Assembly (NCBI GenBank): GCA_035513215.1
Contig: DATKCK010000018.1
Span: forward strand, 1 to 24,853
Reading direction: 5' to 3'
DNA: 24,853 bases
From: DATCZB01 sp035513215
GTDB taxonomy: Bacteria; Pseudomonadota; Gammaproteobacteria; Steroidobacterales; Rariloculaceae
The position numbers and the translations under genes were made by a program. The notes beneath the pieces are model-generated. The model saw nothing but the letters and a program-made list of their open reading frames with translations, had not been told where the DNA came from and ran no database searches. Of the stretch, positions 1-7,496 are shown one piece after another; the first letter of the stretch is position 1, and each line of letters opens with the position of its first letter.

Positions 1-237
1 GCCTCGGACACGCGCTGCGGAGCCCTGAGCCTGACCCACACGGGCGCGCGTGCCGCCGCCGGCACTGCGCCGGATCGGTGCTGGTAGCCGGCCGGCCGGG
101 GCGCGGCTACAATTTTCTCGATCGGTCCGGATACGGACGCGGATGAGGGCCACCTGGTTCTGCGGTTCGTCGGCGCGGGACCCGACGCGCCGGACAGGCA
201 CCAGCGTGACGAGATCATGAATCAGGAGTTCTCGATC

Positions 238-453
238 ATGATTCATGACGATCTGAGGGTCGACCTCTCGTTCGAAGCGGAGCGCGTAGTCGAGCATCAG
301 GAGCTGATCGGCCTCGTGCAGGACGCCCTCGGGCCGCTCGTCGAGGCCGAAACATCCGGATTCGAGAACTCCTACCTGATTGCCGCCTACGAGCAACGGT
401 TCGAGGTCCCGTTGATCAAGGTGTATCTGCGAAGGACGACGCGCGCCGGATAG
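238..453 (+). CDS. Small protein of unknown function (71 aa)
   Basis: I do not recognise a family. An upstream in-frame ATG at 217 would add seven residues, but I place the start at ATG 238 because AGGAG at 224-228 sits 9 bases before it, while 217 has no clear ribosome-binding site. The protein is acidic and looks soluble, with no signal peptide or membrane segment. It has an amphipathic helical stretch (residues about 12-40, VEHQELIGLVQDALGPLVEA) and a basic C-terminal tail (KVYLRRTTRAG). It ends 43 bases before the next gene on the same strand. A TACAAT at 108-113 could be a -10 element but has no convincing -35. It is called a gene for its start signal and compact reading frame; it could be spurious. 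Confidence 0.5.
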   Translation: MIHDDLRVDLSFEAERVVEHQELIGLVQDALGPLVEAETSGFENSYLIAAYEQRFEVPLIKVYLRRTTRAG

Positions 454-458
454 CCTCA

Positions 459-464
459 TATAAT
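459..464 (+). promoter_or_regulatory. Perfect -10 hexamer upstream of the exported DUF8021-like gene
   Basis: TATAAT at 459-464 lies in the short gap after the small gene, 32 bases before the GTG start at 497. No good -35 is visible at 16-18 bases upstream, where the sequence is inside the previous coding region, so it may be a weak or activator-dependent promoter, or chance. Confidence 0.35.
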
Positions 465-496
465 CCTCCGCGAAGAAGAACGAACGGAGGACTTCG

Positions 497-1336
497 GTGA
501 AACGCACGACTTCTCTTTGGATCGCGCTCTCGGGCGCCTTGCTCGCCCCGGCAGCCGCCTACTCGCAGGTTTCCTGCGCCCGCGGCGGCCTGCAGAATGC
601 CGTCGACCTTTACATCGAGGCCCAGACGAGCGGGGACACGTCGGACTTGCCGCTCGCGACCGGGCTCGGCTATTACGAGAACATGGAAAGGATCGACATC
701 GCCGACGGCATCATCAATACGTCGTTCGAGATCGATCATCACTTCAGCCTGCTCGACGAGGATAGCTGTCAGACGTTCACCGAGGTGATCGTTACGGACG
801 AGGACAATCCCTACGTTCTCGGCACGCGCCTACGTATCAATCACGACAAAATCGCCGAGATCGAGATAATCTGGACGACGACGGGGTACTGGCTCTTCGA
901 CGCCGACGCGTACCTCCAGTATTCCTCGACCGAGGACTGGGGCCCGATTGCGGCCGAACGGCGCGACTCGCGCGGCACGCTGGTCTCGGCCGCGAACGCC
1001 TACCTCGACGCCTTTCTCGAAGGCGAGATCGATCTCGTGCCGTGGGGCTTTCCGTGCGTCCGCGTCGAGGGGGGCGCCTATACGGGCCGAGGGTCGGCTG
1101 ACGATAGCTGCGAGGTCGGCGTTCCGTCCGGCGTCAACATCGTCAATCGCCGCTTCGTGGTCGACGAGGTGATCGGCTCCGTCGTCGTCTTCTGCACCTT
1201 CGGCGCCGGAGGTCCGTCAGGCGGCAGCGGCTCGCCCGACACTCACCTCTTTCGCGTCGAGAACGGCAAGCTGCGTTATGTGCACACGCTGACGCACCTG
1301 CTGCAGGCCGACTTCCAGGGCGGCGGCGGCCAGTAG
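497..1336 (+). CDS. Exported NTF2-like (DUF8021-type) protein
   Basis: The start is GTG 497, preceded by GGAGG at 486-490 with a spacing of 6. Residues 1-23 form a Sec signal peptide (MKRTTSLWIALSGALLAPAAAYS), so the product is periplasmic or secreted. The body resembles the DUF8021 family. Residues about 32-125 carry the pattern 'VDLYIEAQTSGDTSDLPLA ... YYENMERIDIADGI' followed by a 'LRINHDKIAEIEIIW' strand, typical of an NTF2-like fold. Residues about 160-270 look like a second, diverged copy ('ANAYLDAFLEGEIDLVPW ... CVRVEGGAYTGRG'). The C-terminal part has cysteines that could form disulfides. I know of no reaction for this family; a ligand-binding role is only a guess. It converges with the TonB receptor gene. 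Confidence 0.7.
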   Translation: MKRTTSLWIALSGALLAPAAAYSQVSCARGGLQNAVDLYIEAQTSGDTSDLPLATGLGYYENMERIDIADGIINTSFEIDHHFSLLDEDSCQTFTEVIVTDEDNPYVLGTRLRINHDKIAEIEIIWTTTGYWLFDADAYLQYSSTEDWGPIAAERRDSRGTLVSAANAYLDAFLEGEIDLVPWGFPCVRVEGGAYTGRGSADDSCEVGVPSGVNIVNRRFVVDEVIGSVVVFCTFGAGGPSGGSGSPDTHLFRVENGKLRYVHTLTHLLQADFQGGGGQ

Positions 1337-1352
1337 GTTCGACCGTGCCGCC

Positions 1353-1369
1353 GGCCGGCGCCGCCGGCC
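1353..1369. terminator. GC-rich hairpin after the DUF8021-like gene
   Basis: GGCCGGC (1353-1359), GCC loop, GCCGGCC (1363-1369) is a perfect 7-bp stem 17 bases past the stop codon at 1336. There is no T-run, so intrinsic termination is uncertain. Confidence 0.35.
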
Positions 1370-1400
1370 GAGTGCGCGAGCAGGGCCGAAGGGCCGATGG

Positions 1401-1430
1401 CCGATCGGACACCTCCGTGTGCCCGATCGG
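1401..1430. terminator. Inverted repeat between convergent genes, possible bidirectional terminator
   Basis: CCGATCGGACAC (1401-1412) is repeated inverted as GTGT-GC-CCGATCGG (1417-1430), with a CTCC loop and a 2-base bulge. It sits just past the 3' end of the receptor gene (stop at 1446 on the minus strand) and downstream of the convergent plus-strand gene. There is no strong T-run. The half-site CCGATCGG recurs in other intergenic spaces of this window, so a protein-binding role is also possible. Confidence 0.35.
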
Positions 1431-1445
1431 TGTGATGGCTAAGGC

Positions 1446-4400
1446 TTAGAAGTCCAGCCTCACGCCGACGACATAGCGCCGTCCGAGCGCAACCGTACGG
1501 TGCTGGCTCAAGCCCGTCGACCCCGGAATGCTGCGGCCGACCCCGGTCGGAATCACAGGCGGCTCCTCGTTGAACGCATTGATGACGTTCGCGAAGACCT
1601 CCCATCCCATGTCACCCGACTGGCCGCCCGTATAGGTCAGGCCGAGATTCGAGTAATTGATCGATTCGATCGTGTTGTCGCTGACGTGGATGCCCTCGAC
1701 CCAGCTCGCGCTGAGCTTGGTCTCGTCGACCCAGCGGTGCTGGAAGTAGGCCGACCACGGACCGACGCTGTAATTGAGCGTCGTCGTCGTCGTCAGCTCC
1801 GGCAAGCTCGTGGCCCCGGCCAGGTTGAGCGGATTTCCGCCGAGCGGGGTCGTTGAGTTCTCGGCCAAGAACCCGGCCAGGAACCGCAACGACAGGCTCT
1901 CGCTCGCGCCGCCCGAGAACAGGTTTGGCTGAGTCCGGAACGTGAGCTCGTAGTCCGCGCCGCGTACCCTGGCGTTATCAATATTCACCAGCACGTTCGA
2001 TACGCGCGTGATGATATTCGTGCTCGGGTCGATATCGATCAGGGCACAGGCCTGCTGAACCATGTCGATTCGGCAATCGTCCACGATGCGCTGTGTGCCG
2101 AGGCTGCCGATCGTCTGCGAGAGGTCGATGTCGTAGTAGTCGGCCGAAAGGCTGATACCCGGCGCGTCCTGCGGCTGATAGACGAAGCCGAAGACGATCG
2201 TGTCGGCTTCCTCGGGCTGGAGGTCCGGGTTGCCGCCCGAGCTGACCGTGATATCGAAGCGGTCGTTGTTGAACGCCGGATCGAAGATCGAGCCGCCGCC
2301 GCCGTTCAGATCGAACTGCTCGATGAAGGTCGCCTCGCGAGCGTCTTTCGAGACCGTCGTGCGGATCCTGAAGCTCTCGGTGACCTGAGCGTCGACGCCG
2401 AACTTCCAGGTGTCGAGCTCGCCGGCGCGCGAGTAGTCCGAATGCCGCGCCGCGATGCTCAGGTTGACGCGCCGGGACGAGGTATCGGACCGGAACACCG
2501 GTACGAGCGTCTCGCCGAAGAGCTCGACGACATCGAAGCTGCCGCCGAAGGTCGAGAACGTCGAGAACTGGTGCAGGTTCGGGCTGCCTCCCGTGAAGCC
2601 CGGCGGCAGACCGCGGATCCCGAGCTGGGGCGCGTTCTTCGGCGGTCCCAGCACGGAGATCTCGCGCGGCATCTCGGTCTGACTCATCTCCTCCTCACGA
2701 TAGGTGGCGCCGACCGTCATCGAGATCGGGCCGGCGTACCAGTCGTTGAAGACCTCGCCCGAGACGAAGAGCTCGGCAAAAGTCTGCTCGACGCTGGTAT
2801 CCGCCCACTTGTCGGTAACGACATAGTCCTGTGCCGCCTGCGAGACGTTGCCCCAGCCGAAGATGTTGAGCGGGACGCAGTTCTCGATCGCGCCGTCGAG
2901 CCCGACCGGCGATGCGATGCCCACGGGGCCCGTCGGCGACGGCACGGTTTCCCCGGCGACCGCATCGGCGAGCTCCTGCTCGGTCGGGTTGTAACGCAGC
3001 ACGTTGCAGATGATTTCGCCCGCGCCGCGGTCGCCCGCGGCAACGAGATCGGGCAGCCCGTCAGGCCCACCCGTCCCGGCATCGTCGGTCAGGTCTCTGC
3101 GATCGTTGTAGACCTCGACCGAATCCATGGCCATGAACCAGCGGTCGACGCGCAGGATGTTGTCGAGATACGCAACCCTGTCGGTTTCGGCGAAATGCAG
3201 ATAGCCCGACATCGTCCAGCCGTTCTCCATCTCGCGATCGAAGCCGCCTGAGAGGATGATCTGCTCCGTCTCCGTGATATCGTGGTAGTTGTCCTGGAAG
3301 TTGTTGCGGCCGACCAGCGCCCCGTTCTTGTCCATGCGGAGGTCGCTGAAGCCTTCGTCTTCCATGGCCTGGCGCACGGCCTCGGGCAGAAATGCGTTTT
3401 CCCGGAAGATCGTGCCCTGCCAGATACCCATCATGCTCGGCCCAAGGCCGCCGTTGACGAAGTTCATACGCGCGTTGTTCTCGGCGAGCATCAGGCGGGC
3501 GAATGCCGTCGTCGAATCGCCGATGTCGAAGTCGAGATTGGCGAACGCGTTAACGCGATCGACCTCGGACGTCAGGATCTCGCGCGATGCGAGACGGGCA
3601 ACCTCATATTCCGGTCCACCGCTCGTCGACCGCTCGCCCGAGTCCCAGCCGACGAGCGGCACGGGCCCCGGCAGCCACTCGCGCAACTGCGTGCCGTCCT
3701 CGATGAACGTGAACTGATCGAACGAGAACCCTGCCTCGTTGATCTTGCCGCCGGGCGTATGCCGGGAGGAGTGTACATTCGGCATGACGAGACGCTGCGG
3801 TATACCAAAGGGCGCGCCCGGAAACCAGGCGGGATTCGTGACGTAGCCGTAGTTGCCGAACCAGCCGCGGTCGTCGAGGCCTGCGATCTGGCCCGAGACC
3901 TGATCCTGCCGGAAGCCCTCGACCGCAAAGGTGACGTGCATGTCCTGCCCGACGCCCATGCCGCCCGTGAACGAAGCCTCCCAGTTGTCGCCGTCGCCGT
4001 ACTTCGTCTGTCCGCCCTGGACGCGCGTATTGAAGCCTTCGAAGTCGGTATCGAGAATGAAGTTGACGACGCCGGACAGAGCATCGGCGCCGTAGGCGGC
4101 CGACGCGCCGCCGGTCACGACCTCGACCCGCTGGATCAGCGATTCGGGAAACAGATTCGTATCGACCGCGCTGTTGCGATCCGCTGGCGGCATGCGACGG
4201 CCGTCGAGCAGCGTCAGCGTTCGATCCGTGCCGAGGCCGCGAACGTTGAGGTACGCGCCGCCGGCTGAACCGAGAAAGTTACCGCGATTCGTTGCGGTCG
4301 AGTTGTTGAAAAACTGCGGTAGCTGGCTGAGCGCGTCGACCATGTTGCCGGGCTCCATCTTGGCGAGCTCGACGTTGGTGACGGCCGTGACCGGCGTCGG

Positions 4401-4616
4401 CGTTTGCATGCCCGAGCCGACGATACGTGAGCCGGTGACGAGTACGACCTCGTCGGCATCGGCAGCGTCCTGAGCGTGGGCCGGTGCCACGGCCAGCGCG
4501 CCCGATAGCGCCGCGAGCCCGAGGACGCCTTTGCCCGGGTCTGCGAGCCCTCGTTTCAGAATCTCCGCACAGTCTGCCGCGAGGCGGCTAATTCGCACCT
4601 TCCCTTCGGTCGTCAT
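1446..4616 (-). CDS. TonB-dependent outer-membrane receptor
   Basis: This is an outer-membrane active transporter powered by TonB, with unknown substrate. The start is ATG at 4616, with GGAGGGG ending 5-6 bases upstream; a longer frame from TTG 4631 would place the Shine-Dalgarno inside the gene. The protein is about 1056 aa. Residues 1-48 are a long signal sequence ending APAHA. Residues about 56-190 are the plug domain (LVTGSRI, then SQLPQFFNN, LNVRGLGTDRTLTLLDGRR and the GGASAAYGADALSGVVNFIL signature). The rest is a beta-barrel with the usual C-terminal Phe (VVGVRLDF). The large size and the GSRI plug type suit sphingomonad/gammaproteobacterial receptors for carbohydrates, peptides or siderophores. 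No substrate-specific neighbour is adjacent; the POT transporter lies 4 kb away. Confidence 0.95.
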   Translation of the reverse strand: MTTEGKVRISRLAADCAEILKRGLADPGKGVLGLAALSGALAVAPAHAQDAADADEVVLVTGSRIVGSGMQTPTPVTAVTNVELAKMEPGNMVDALSQLPQFFNNSTATNRGNFLGSAGGAYLNVRGLGTDRTLTLLDGRRMPPADRNSAVDTNLFPESLIQRVEVVTGGASAAYGADALSGVVNFILDTDFEGFNTRVQGGQTKYGDGDNWEASFTGGMGVGQDMHVTFAVEGFRQDQVSGQIAGLDDRGWFGNYGYVTNPAWFPGAPFGIPQRLVMPNVHSSRHTPGGKINEAGFSFDQFTFIEDGTQLREWLPGPVPLVGWDSGERSTSGGPEYEVARLASREILTSEVDRVNAFANLDFDIGDSTTAFARLMLAENNARMNFVNGGLGPSMMGIWQGTIFRENAFLPEAVRQAMEDEGFSDLRMDKNGALVGRNNFQDNYHDITETEQIILSGGFDREMENGWTMSGYLHFAETDRVAYLDNILRVDRWFMAMDSVEVYNDRRDLTDDAGTGGPDGLPDLVAAGDRGAGEIICNVLRYNPTEQELADAVAGETVPSPTGPVGIASPVGLDGAIENCVPLNIFGWGNVSQAAQDYVVTDKWADTSVEQTFAELFVSGEVFNDWYAGPISMTVGATYREEEMSQTEMPREISVLGPPKNAPQLGIRGLPPGFTGGSPNLHQFSTFSTFGGSFDVVELFGETLVPVFRSDTSSRRVNLSIAARHSDYSRAGELDTWKFGVDAQVTESFRIRTTVSKDAREATFIEQFDLNGGGGSIFDPAFNNDRFDITVSSGGNPDLQPEEADTIVFGFVYQPQDAPGISLSADYYDIDLSQTIGSLGTQRIVDDCRIDMVQQACALIDIDPSTNIITRVSNVLVNIDNARVRGADYELTFRTQPNLFSGGASESLSLRFLAGFLAENSTTPLGGNPLNLAGATSLPELTTTTTLNYSVGPWSAYFQHRWVDETKLSASWVEGIHVSDNTIESINYSNLGLTYTGGQSGDMGWEVFANVINAFNEEPPVIPTGVGRSIPGSTGLSQHRTVALGRRYVVGVRLDF

Positions 4617-4630
4617 GATTTCCCCCTCCA

Positions 4631-4645
4631 AGCGAATACATCGCT
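4631..4645 (-). promoter_or_regulatory. Small hairpin abutting the receptor's ribosome-binding site
   Basis: AGCGA-ATACA-TCGCT is a perfect 5-bp inverted repeat that ends right beside the GGAGGGG Shine-Dalgarno of the TonB receptor. In the mRNA it could affect access to the ribosome-binding site. The stem is short, so this is tentative. Confidence 0.3.
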
Positions 4646-4666
4646 TTCGTTAGCTCCCCTGCAAAA

Positions 4667-4691
4667 ATAACGTCCCGATCGGCCACGTTAT
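4667..4691 (-). promoter_or_regulatory. Inverted repeat plus T5 in the receptor leader (operator or attenuator candidate)
   Basis: On the minus strand ATAACGT (4691-4685) and ACGTTAT (4673-4667) form a perfect 7-bp inverted repeat enclosing the palindrome CCGATCGG (4675-4682), followed at once by a run of five T (4667-4663). It lies at the predicted transcript start of the receptor. It could be an operator, a 5' stabilising stem or a weak terminator/attenuator. Confidence 0.4.
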
Positions 4692-4697
4692 GTTTCG

Positions 4698-4725
4698 AAT
4701 GTACCAGTCGCTGGACGGCAGTCAA
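4698..4725 (-). promoter_or_regulatory. Sigma70-like promoter for the TonB receptor
   Basis: On the minus strand TTGACT (4725-4720, 5/6 to consensus) is followed after 16 bases by TACATT (4703-4698, 4/6). The region is unusually AT-rich for this window and points at the receptor gene, giving a leader of roughly 75 bases. There is no other gene it could serve. Confidence 0.5.
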
Positions 4726-4852
4726 AGCAAAAAACACCAAGTGTTGCGCCGTCGCGACAGAATCGCACTCTGAACCCGGATCCGACGGTGCGGGTCGGCA
4801 GCCGCGCCGGCGCGCTGTCGGCCGGCCATACCGCAATTCGGCAAGCGGCCGC

Positions 4853-5857
4853 CTAATCGCTGAACAGCTCGGCGTAGTCCTTGTTGTTCTCGGCGCAGAC
4901 GTACTCGCCGATCTCCCATTCCGGGTGCAGGGCGAGGTTGCCCGCGTAACGGATCGGCTCGGCGAAAACGTTCGGGTCCTCGACGATCGCCTCGTACTCG
5001 ATCGTGTCGTAGCTCGATCGGCGATAGCGCTCGACGACATGCATCGCTTCGGTGTGTCGGTAACCCGCGACTCGCGTCCTGTCGTTGAACGCGACGACGT
5101 CGACGACGAGCGTATCGCCGTCCCAACTCGCGACCGAGTGTCCCATCCAGGTCGGGTCGAGATCCTCCGGATGCGCCGCGCCGAGCGGAATGATCCTGAA
5201 AAGGTTGTAGGCTTCGTAGAGGATGACGAGCATGTCCTCGCGATGCACGATCTGAAGCGGATAGGGCATCATCGTCGCAGCCGGCACGCCTGGCGGCAGG
5301 CAGAGCGCGCCCTGGCCCAGGTCCGTGGCGTCCGGCTCGACGCGAAAGCTCTCGGCACCGGGCGCGAGCACGACGTCCCCGACCACCCGGATATCGCGAC
5401 CGCCGAGATAGACGCCGGTCAGATCGGGCCGTCCGTCGCCGAGCCGCGGCACGGACTGCCTTTGACTCCCCGCGGCGGCCGCGGCGTCGCGGTCGCCGCC
5501 GATGACGGCGACCGTGACCGATTCGGTCGTTACGCCGCGCGGACCCGTCACGCTCAGCGTGTAGGTCGTCGTGGCGGCCGGATAGACAATGCGCGTGCCG
5601 CGCGTCGCGACGGCGCCCTGTCCCGGGTCGAGCTCGATCGCGTAGGCGTTGATCGCCTCCCAGCGAAGCGTCACGGGATCGCCGGCGGCGACGTCGTCCT
5701 GGTCCGTGCCGAAGCTCAGGATTCGTGCCGGCGGAGCTTCGGGCGCGACGCCGGGAAAGCCCGAGGGCGGCGGTGCCTGGGCGCGGCCGGTTGCGGCGAG
5801 CGCGAGGACGGCACCGACGGCGAGCAGGGGCGCAAGACGGCAGGACAACGCCGGCAC
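4853..5857 (-). CDS. Exported protein with Ig-like domain and 'PDLTGVY' domain
   Basis: The start is uncertain. I prefer GTG 5857, which begins just before the hydrophobic signal segment (PALSCRLAPLLAVGAVLALAATGRA) and leaves a 22-base gap to the upstream gene. An in-frame ATG at 5929 would overlap that gene by 50 bases. After the signal peptide (about residues 1-26) come about 75 residues of a bacterial Ig-like fold (ARILSFGTDQDDVAAGDPVT ... TTTYTLSVTGPRGV). A C-terminal domain of about 200 residues follows, beginning 'GDGRPDLTGVY' and containing 'PLQIVHREDMLVILYEAYN' and 'DPTWMGHSVASWDGDTLVV'. This C-terminal domain is common in exported proteins found next to DUF6152 genes, and that holds here. 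Function is unknown; it is periplasmic or extracellular and probably co-transcribed with the upstream DUF6152 gene. Confidence 0.75.
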   Translation of the reverse strand: MPALSCRLAPLLAVGAVLALAATGRAQAPPPSGFPGVAPEAPPARILSFGTDQDDVAAGDPVTLRWEAINAYAIELDPGQGAVATRGTRIVYPAATTTYTLSVTGPRGVTTESVTVAVIGGDRDAAAAAGSQRQSVPRLGDGRPDLTGVYLGGRDIRVVGDVVLAPGAESFRVEPDATDLGQGALCLPPGVPAATMMPYPLQIVHREDMLVILYEAYNLFRIIPLGAAHPEDLDPTWMGHSVASWDGDTLVVDVVAFNDRTRVAGYRHTEAMHVVERYRRSSYDTIEYEAIVEDPNVFAEPIRYAGNLALHPEWEIGEYVCAENNKDYAELFSD

Positions 5858-5879
5858 GTCGTCAAGGCTGCGGCCGCCG

Positions 5880-6263
5880 TCAAACACGCGACCAGACCCG
5901 AAGCTCGGTGCCGTCGGCAAGCTCGGCAATGGCGCCGCGCATCAGCGGTGCGCCCGAAACCGCCGGCGCGCCGGTGAACTTGACCGTGTCGCCGACCTCG
6001 ACTGTGCTCTGGCGCCAGCCGTAGCGCCTGAGCAGCACCGGCGGATCGAGCTCGACGCTCCATTCAACCGTCTCGTCGTCGTCGTTGAGCGTCGTGAAAT
6101 AGACGAAGACATGAGGGCTCGTCCACTCGACGCGCGTGACGGTGCCTGAAAGCTCGATCAGGTGACCGTTGTCGTACATGGCGACCGAGTGATGCGCGTA
6201 ACCGGCCCGTACGGTCAGCGCGGCCGCGACGATCGCGAGGCCGATTGCAGCGTTTGCTCTCAT
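5880..6263 (-). CDS. DUF6152 exported protein
   Basis: The start is ATG 6263; a longer frame from TTG 6299 would extend before the signal peptide without cause. The protein is 127 aa. Residues 1-23 are a signal peptide cleaved before the family hallmark HHSVAMYD, followed by 'IELSGTVTRVEWTSPHVFV'. These match DUF6152, a small beta-rich domain seen in many proteobacteria and acidobacteria, with unknown function. The two adjacent His after the cleavage site are conserved in the family and might bind a metal; that is inference. It is the first gene of a two-gene minus-strand unit with the Ig-like protein and is transcribed divergently from the metallo-hydrolase gene, 78 bases away. Confidence 0.85.
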   Translation of the reverse strand: MRANAAIGLAIVAAALTVRAGYAHHSVAMYDNGHLIELSGTVTRVEWTSPHVFVYFTTLNDDDETVEWSVELDPPVLLRRYGWRQSTVEVGDTVKFTGAPAVSGAPLMRGAIAELADGTELRVWSRV

Positions 6264-6298
6264 GTTGCGTTCCGATCGGTCACCGGGCCCTCGAGGCA

Positions 6299-6329
6299 AT
6301 TATAGTATCGGTCTGGTTCTCGCTGTCGG
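6299..6329 (-). promoter_or_regulatory. Promoter candidate for the DUF6152 unit in a divergent gap
   Basis: The minus strand carries a perfect TATAAT (6304-6299), preceded after 19 bases by CCGACA (6329-6324, 4/6). The leader to ATG 6263 would be about 30 bases. On the plus strand the same spot reads TATAGT (6301-6306), which could serve the divergent hydrolase gene. A CCGATCGG palindrome lies at 6272-6279 between this element and the DUF6152 start. Confidence 0.4.
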
Positions 6330-6341
6330 GGGGACGCGCCC

Positions 6342-7277
6342 ATGCGAATGCTACGACTTGCGGCTCTTGCGATTCCGGCGATTCTCGGTGCCTCGGGCCT
6401 GGCGCAGGAGCGGCAGTGGGGCATCGACCGGAGCATCGAGCAGGTTTCCGAGCACGTCTTTCGCTGGGGCTCGGACAATCAGTTCGGGGCCTATGTGCTG
6501 ACGCCGGAAGGCATCCTTGTCGTCGACGGCCACTATTGCCCGTCCGGAACGGTTCACTGGCTCAGGGACGAGCTCGCGCAAAGATACGACGTCTCGGTCC
6601 GGTACGTCGTCCTGAGTCACGATCACCAGGATCACGTCTGCAACAGCGGCATCTTCGGGGACACGGCCGTCACCCTGGGCCACCGCAGAATCCGCCCGCA
6701 CATCATCCGCGAGCAGCGCAACTCCGCCGTCCCTGACGTGACCTTCGACGATGAGCTGACGCTCCATCTCGGCGGCGTCGAGATCAGGCTGCTCTACTTC
6801 GGGCCTTCGCACAGCGACAATCTGATCCACATTCACGTGCCCGAAGACCGCGTGCTGATCTCGATCGATATGGCCCGCTCGAGCCTGTTTCCCGATCTGC
6901 GCGACATGGATGTGCACGGCACGCTCGAGAATCTCGATCGGCTGAGTCGGCTAAACGACGTCGAAATCGTCTTGCCTGGGCACGGCACCGAACTGCTCGG
7001 CCAGGACAACTTCGTCCGCATGCGGGAGTTTCTCGCGACGCTCCACGATCGCGTCCTCGACGCCATGATCGCGGGCCGGTCGCTGCCCGAGATACGCGAG
7101 AGCGTCCGAATGAACGAGTTTCGCGATCTCGGCGGTCTCGAGAGCTCGCTCGACGCGAATATCGTGACGATGTACGACTTTCTCTACCGTTACCGCGAGC
7201 CGAACGCCCGCATCGAGCCGGCCGAAGCCGTCAGCTGCATCGAGAGCTCGGCCGACTGCCGGACGGCCGATCTCTGA
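6342..7277 (+). CDS. Exported metallo-beta-lactamase-fold hydrolase
   Basis: The start is ATG 6342 after a G-rich Shine-Dalgarno (GGGGGGA, 6328-6334). It is 311 aa with a signal peptide (about residues 1-21, ending ASGLA). Metal ligands of the metallo-beta-lactamase superfamily are all visible: HDHQDH (93-98, the HxHxDH motif), H157 in GPSHSDN, D176 in ISIDMA and H214 in LPGHGT. A di-zinc periplasmic hydrolase is therefore expected. The layout is closer to the SoxH/quinoprotein-relay group of exported hydrolases than to true beta-lactamases, so antibiotic hydrolysis should not be assumed. The substrate is unknown. It is divergent from the DUF6152 unit and ends 3 bases from the converging DUF2934 gene. 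Confidence 0.88.
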   Translation: MRMLRLAALAIPAILGASGLAQERQWGIDRSIEQVSEHVFRWGSDNQFGAYVLTPEGILVVDGHYCPSGTVHWLRDELAQRYDVSVRYVVLSHDHQDHVCNSGIFGDTAVTLGHRRIRPHIIREQRNSAVPDVTFDDELTLHLGGVEIRLLYFGPSHSDNLIHIHVPEDRVLISIDMARSSLFPDLRDMDVHGTLENLDRLSRLNDVEIVLPGHGTELLGQDNFVRMREFLATLHDRVLDAMIAGRSLPEIRESVRMNEFRDLGGLESSLDANIVTMYDFLYRYREPNARIEPAEAVSCIESSADCRTADL

Positions 7278-7280
7278 GTT

Positions 7281-7496
7281 TCAGGCATCGCCGTTGCTCG
7301 ACAGGCACCGCTCGGCCTCGATCCAGTCTGAGAACTCGTCGCCCTGGCCGCCGTCGGCGCGGCGTCGCTCGTAGAGATCGTAGGCGAGGATCCGGATGTC
7401 TTGCTCAGTCGGCGTCGCGGGCTTGCTGCTGGCCCGCTTCCTCGCAGTTCGGTTCGACTTCCGGGATTCGTCTTTGCTGCTGATGACTGTCGTCAT
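7281..7496 (-). CDS. DUF2934 protein
   Basis: ATG 7496 is preceded by AAGGAG about 7 bases upstream, which lies inside the end of the parA-like gene. The 71-aa product has a basic, Ser/Lys-rich N-terminus (residues 1-30) and then the DUF2934 signature: 'EQDIRILAYDLYERR ... FSDWIEAERCL' (31-65), a short two-helix module of unknown function that often carries a basic N-terminal tail. It overlaps the parA-like reading frame by 92 bases in another frame on the same strand, implying translational coupling or extension of the ParA tail over it. It is cytoplasmic; nucleic-acid binding is a guess from its charge. Confidence 0.8.
   Translation of the reverse strand: MTTVISSKDESRKSNRTARKRASSKPATPTEQDIRILAYDLYERRRADGGQGDEFSDWIEAERCLSSNGDA

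Noticed and set aside
2442..4268. Plus-strand open frames of 269 and 328 codons inside the receptor gene
   Set aside because: They are antisense shadows of a strongly supported TonB receptor; no domain is seen in either.
6342..7277. True beta-lactamase (antibiotic resistance gene)
   Set aside because: Only the general metallo-beta-lactamase metal motifs are visible. The overall layout fits the exported hydrolase groups better and nothing indicates beta-lactam substrates.
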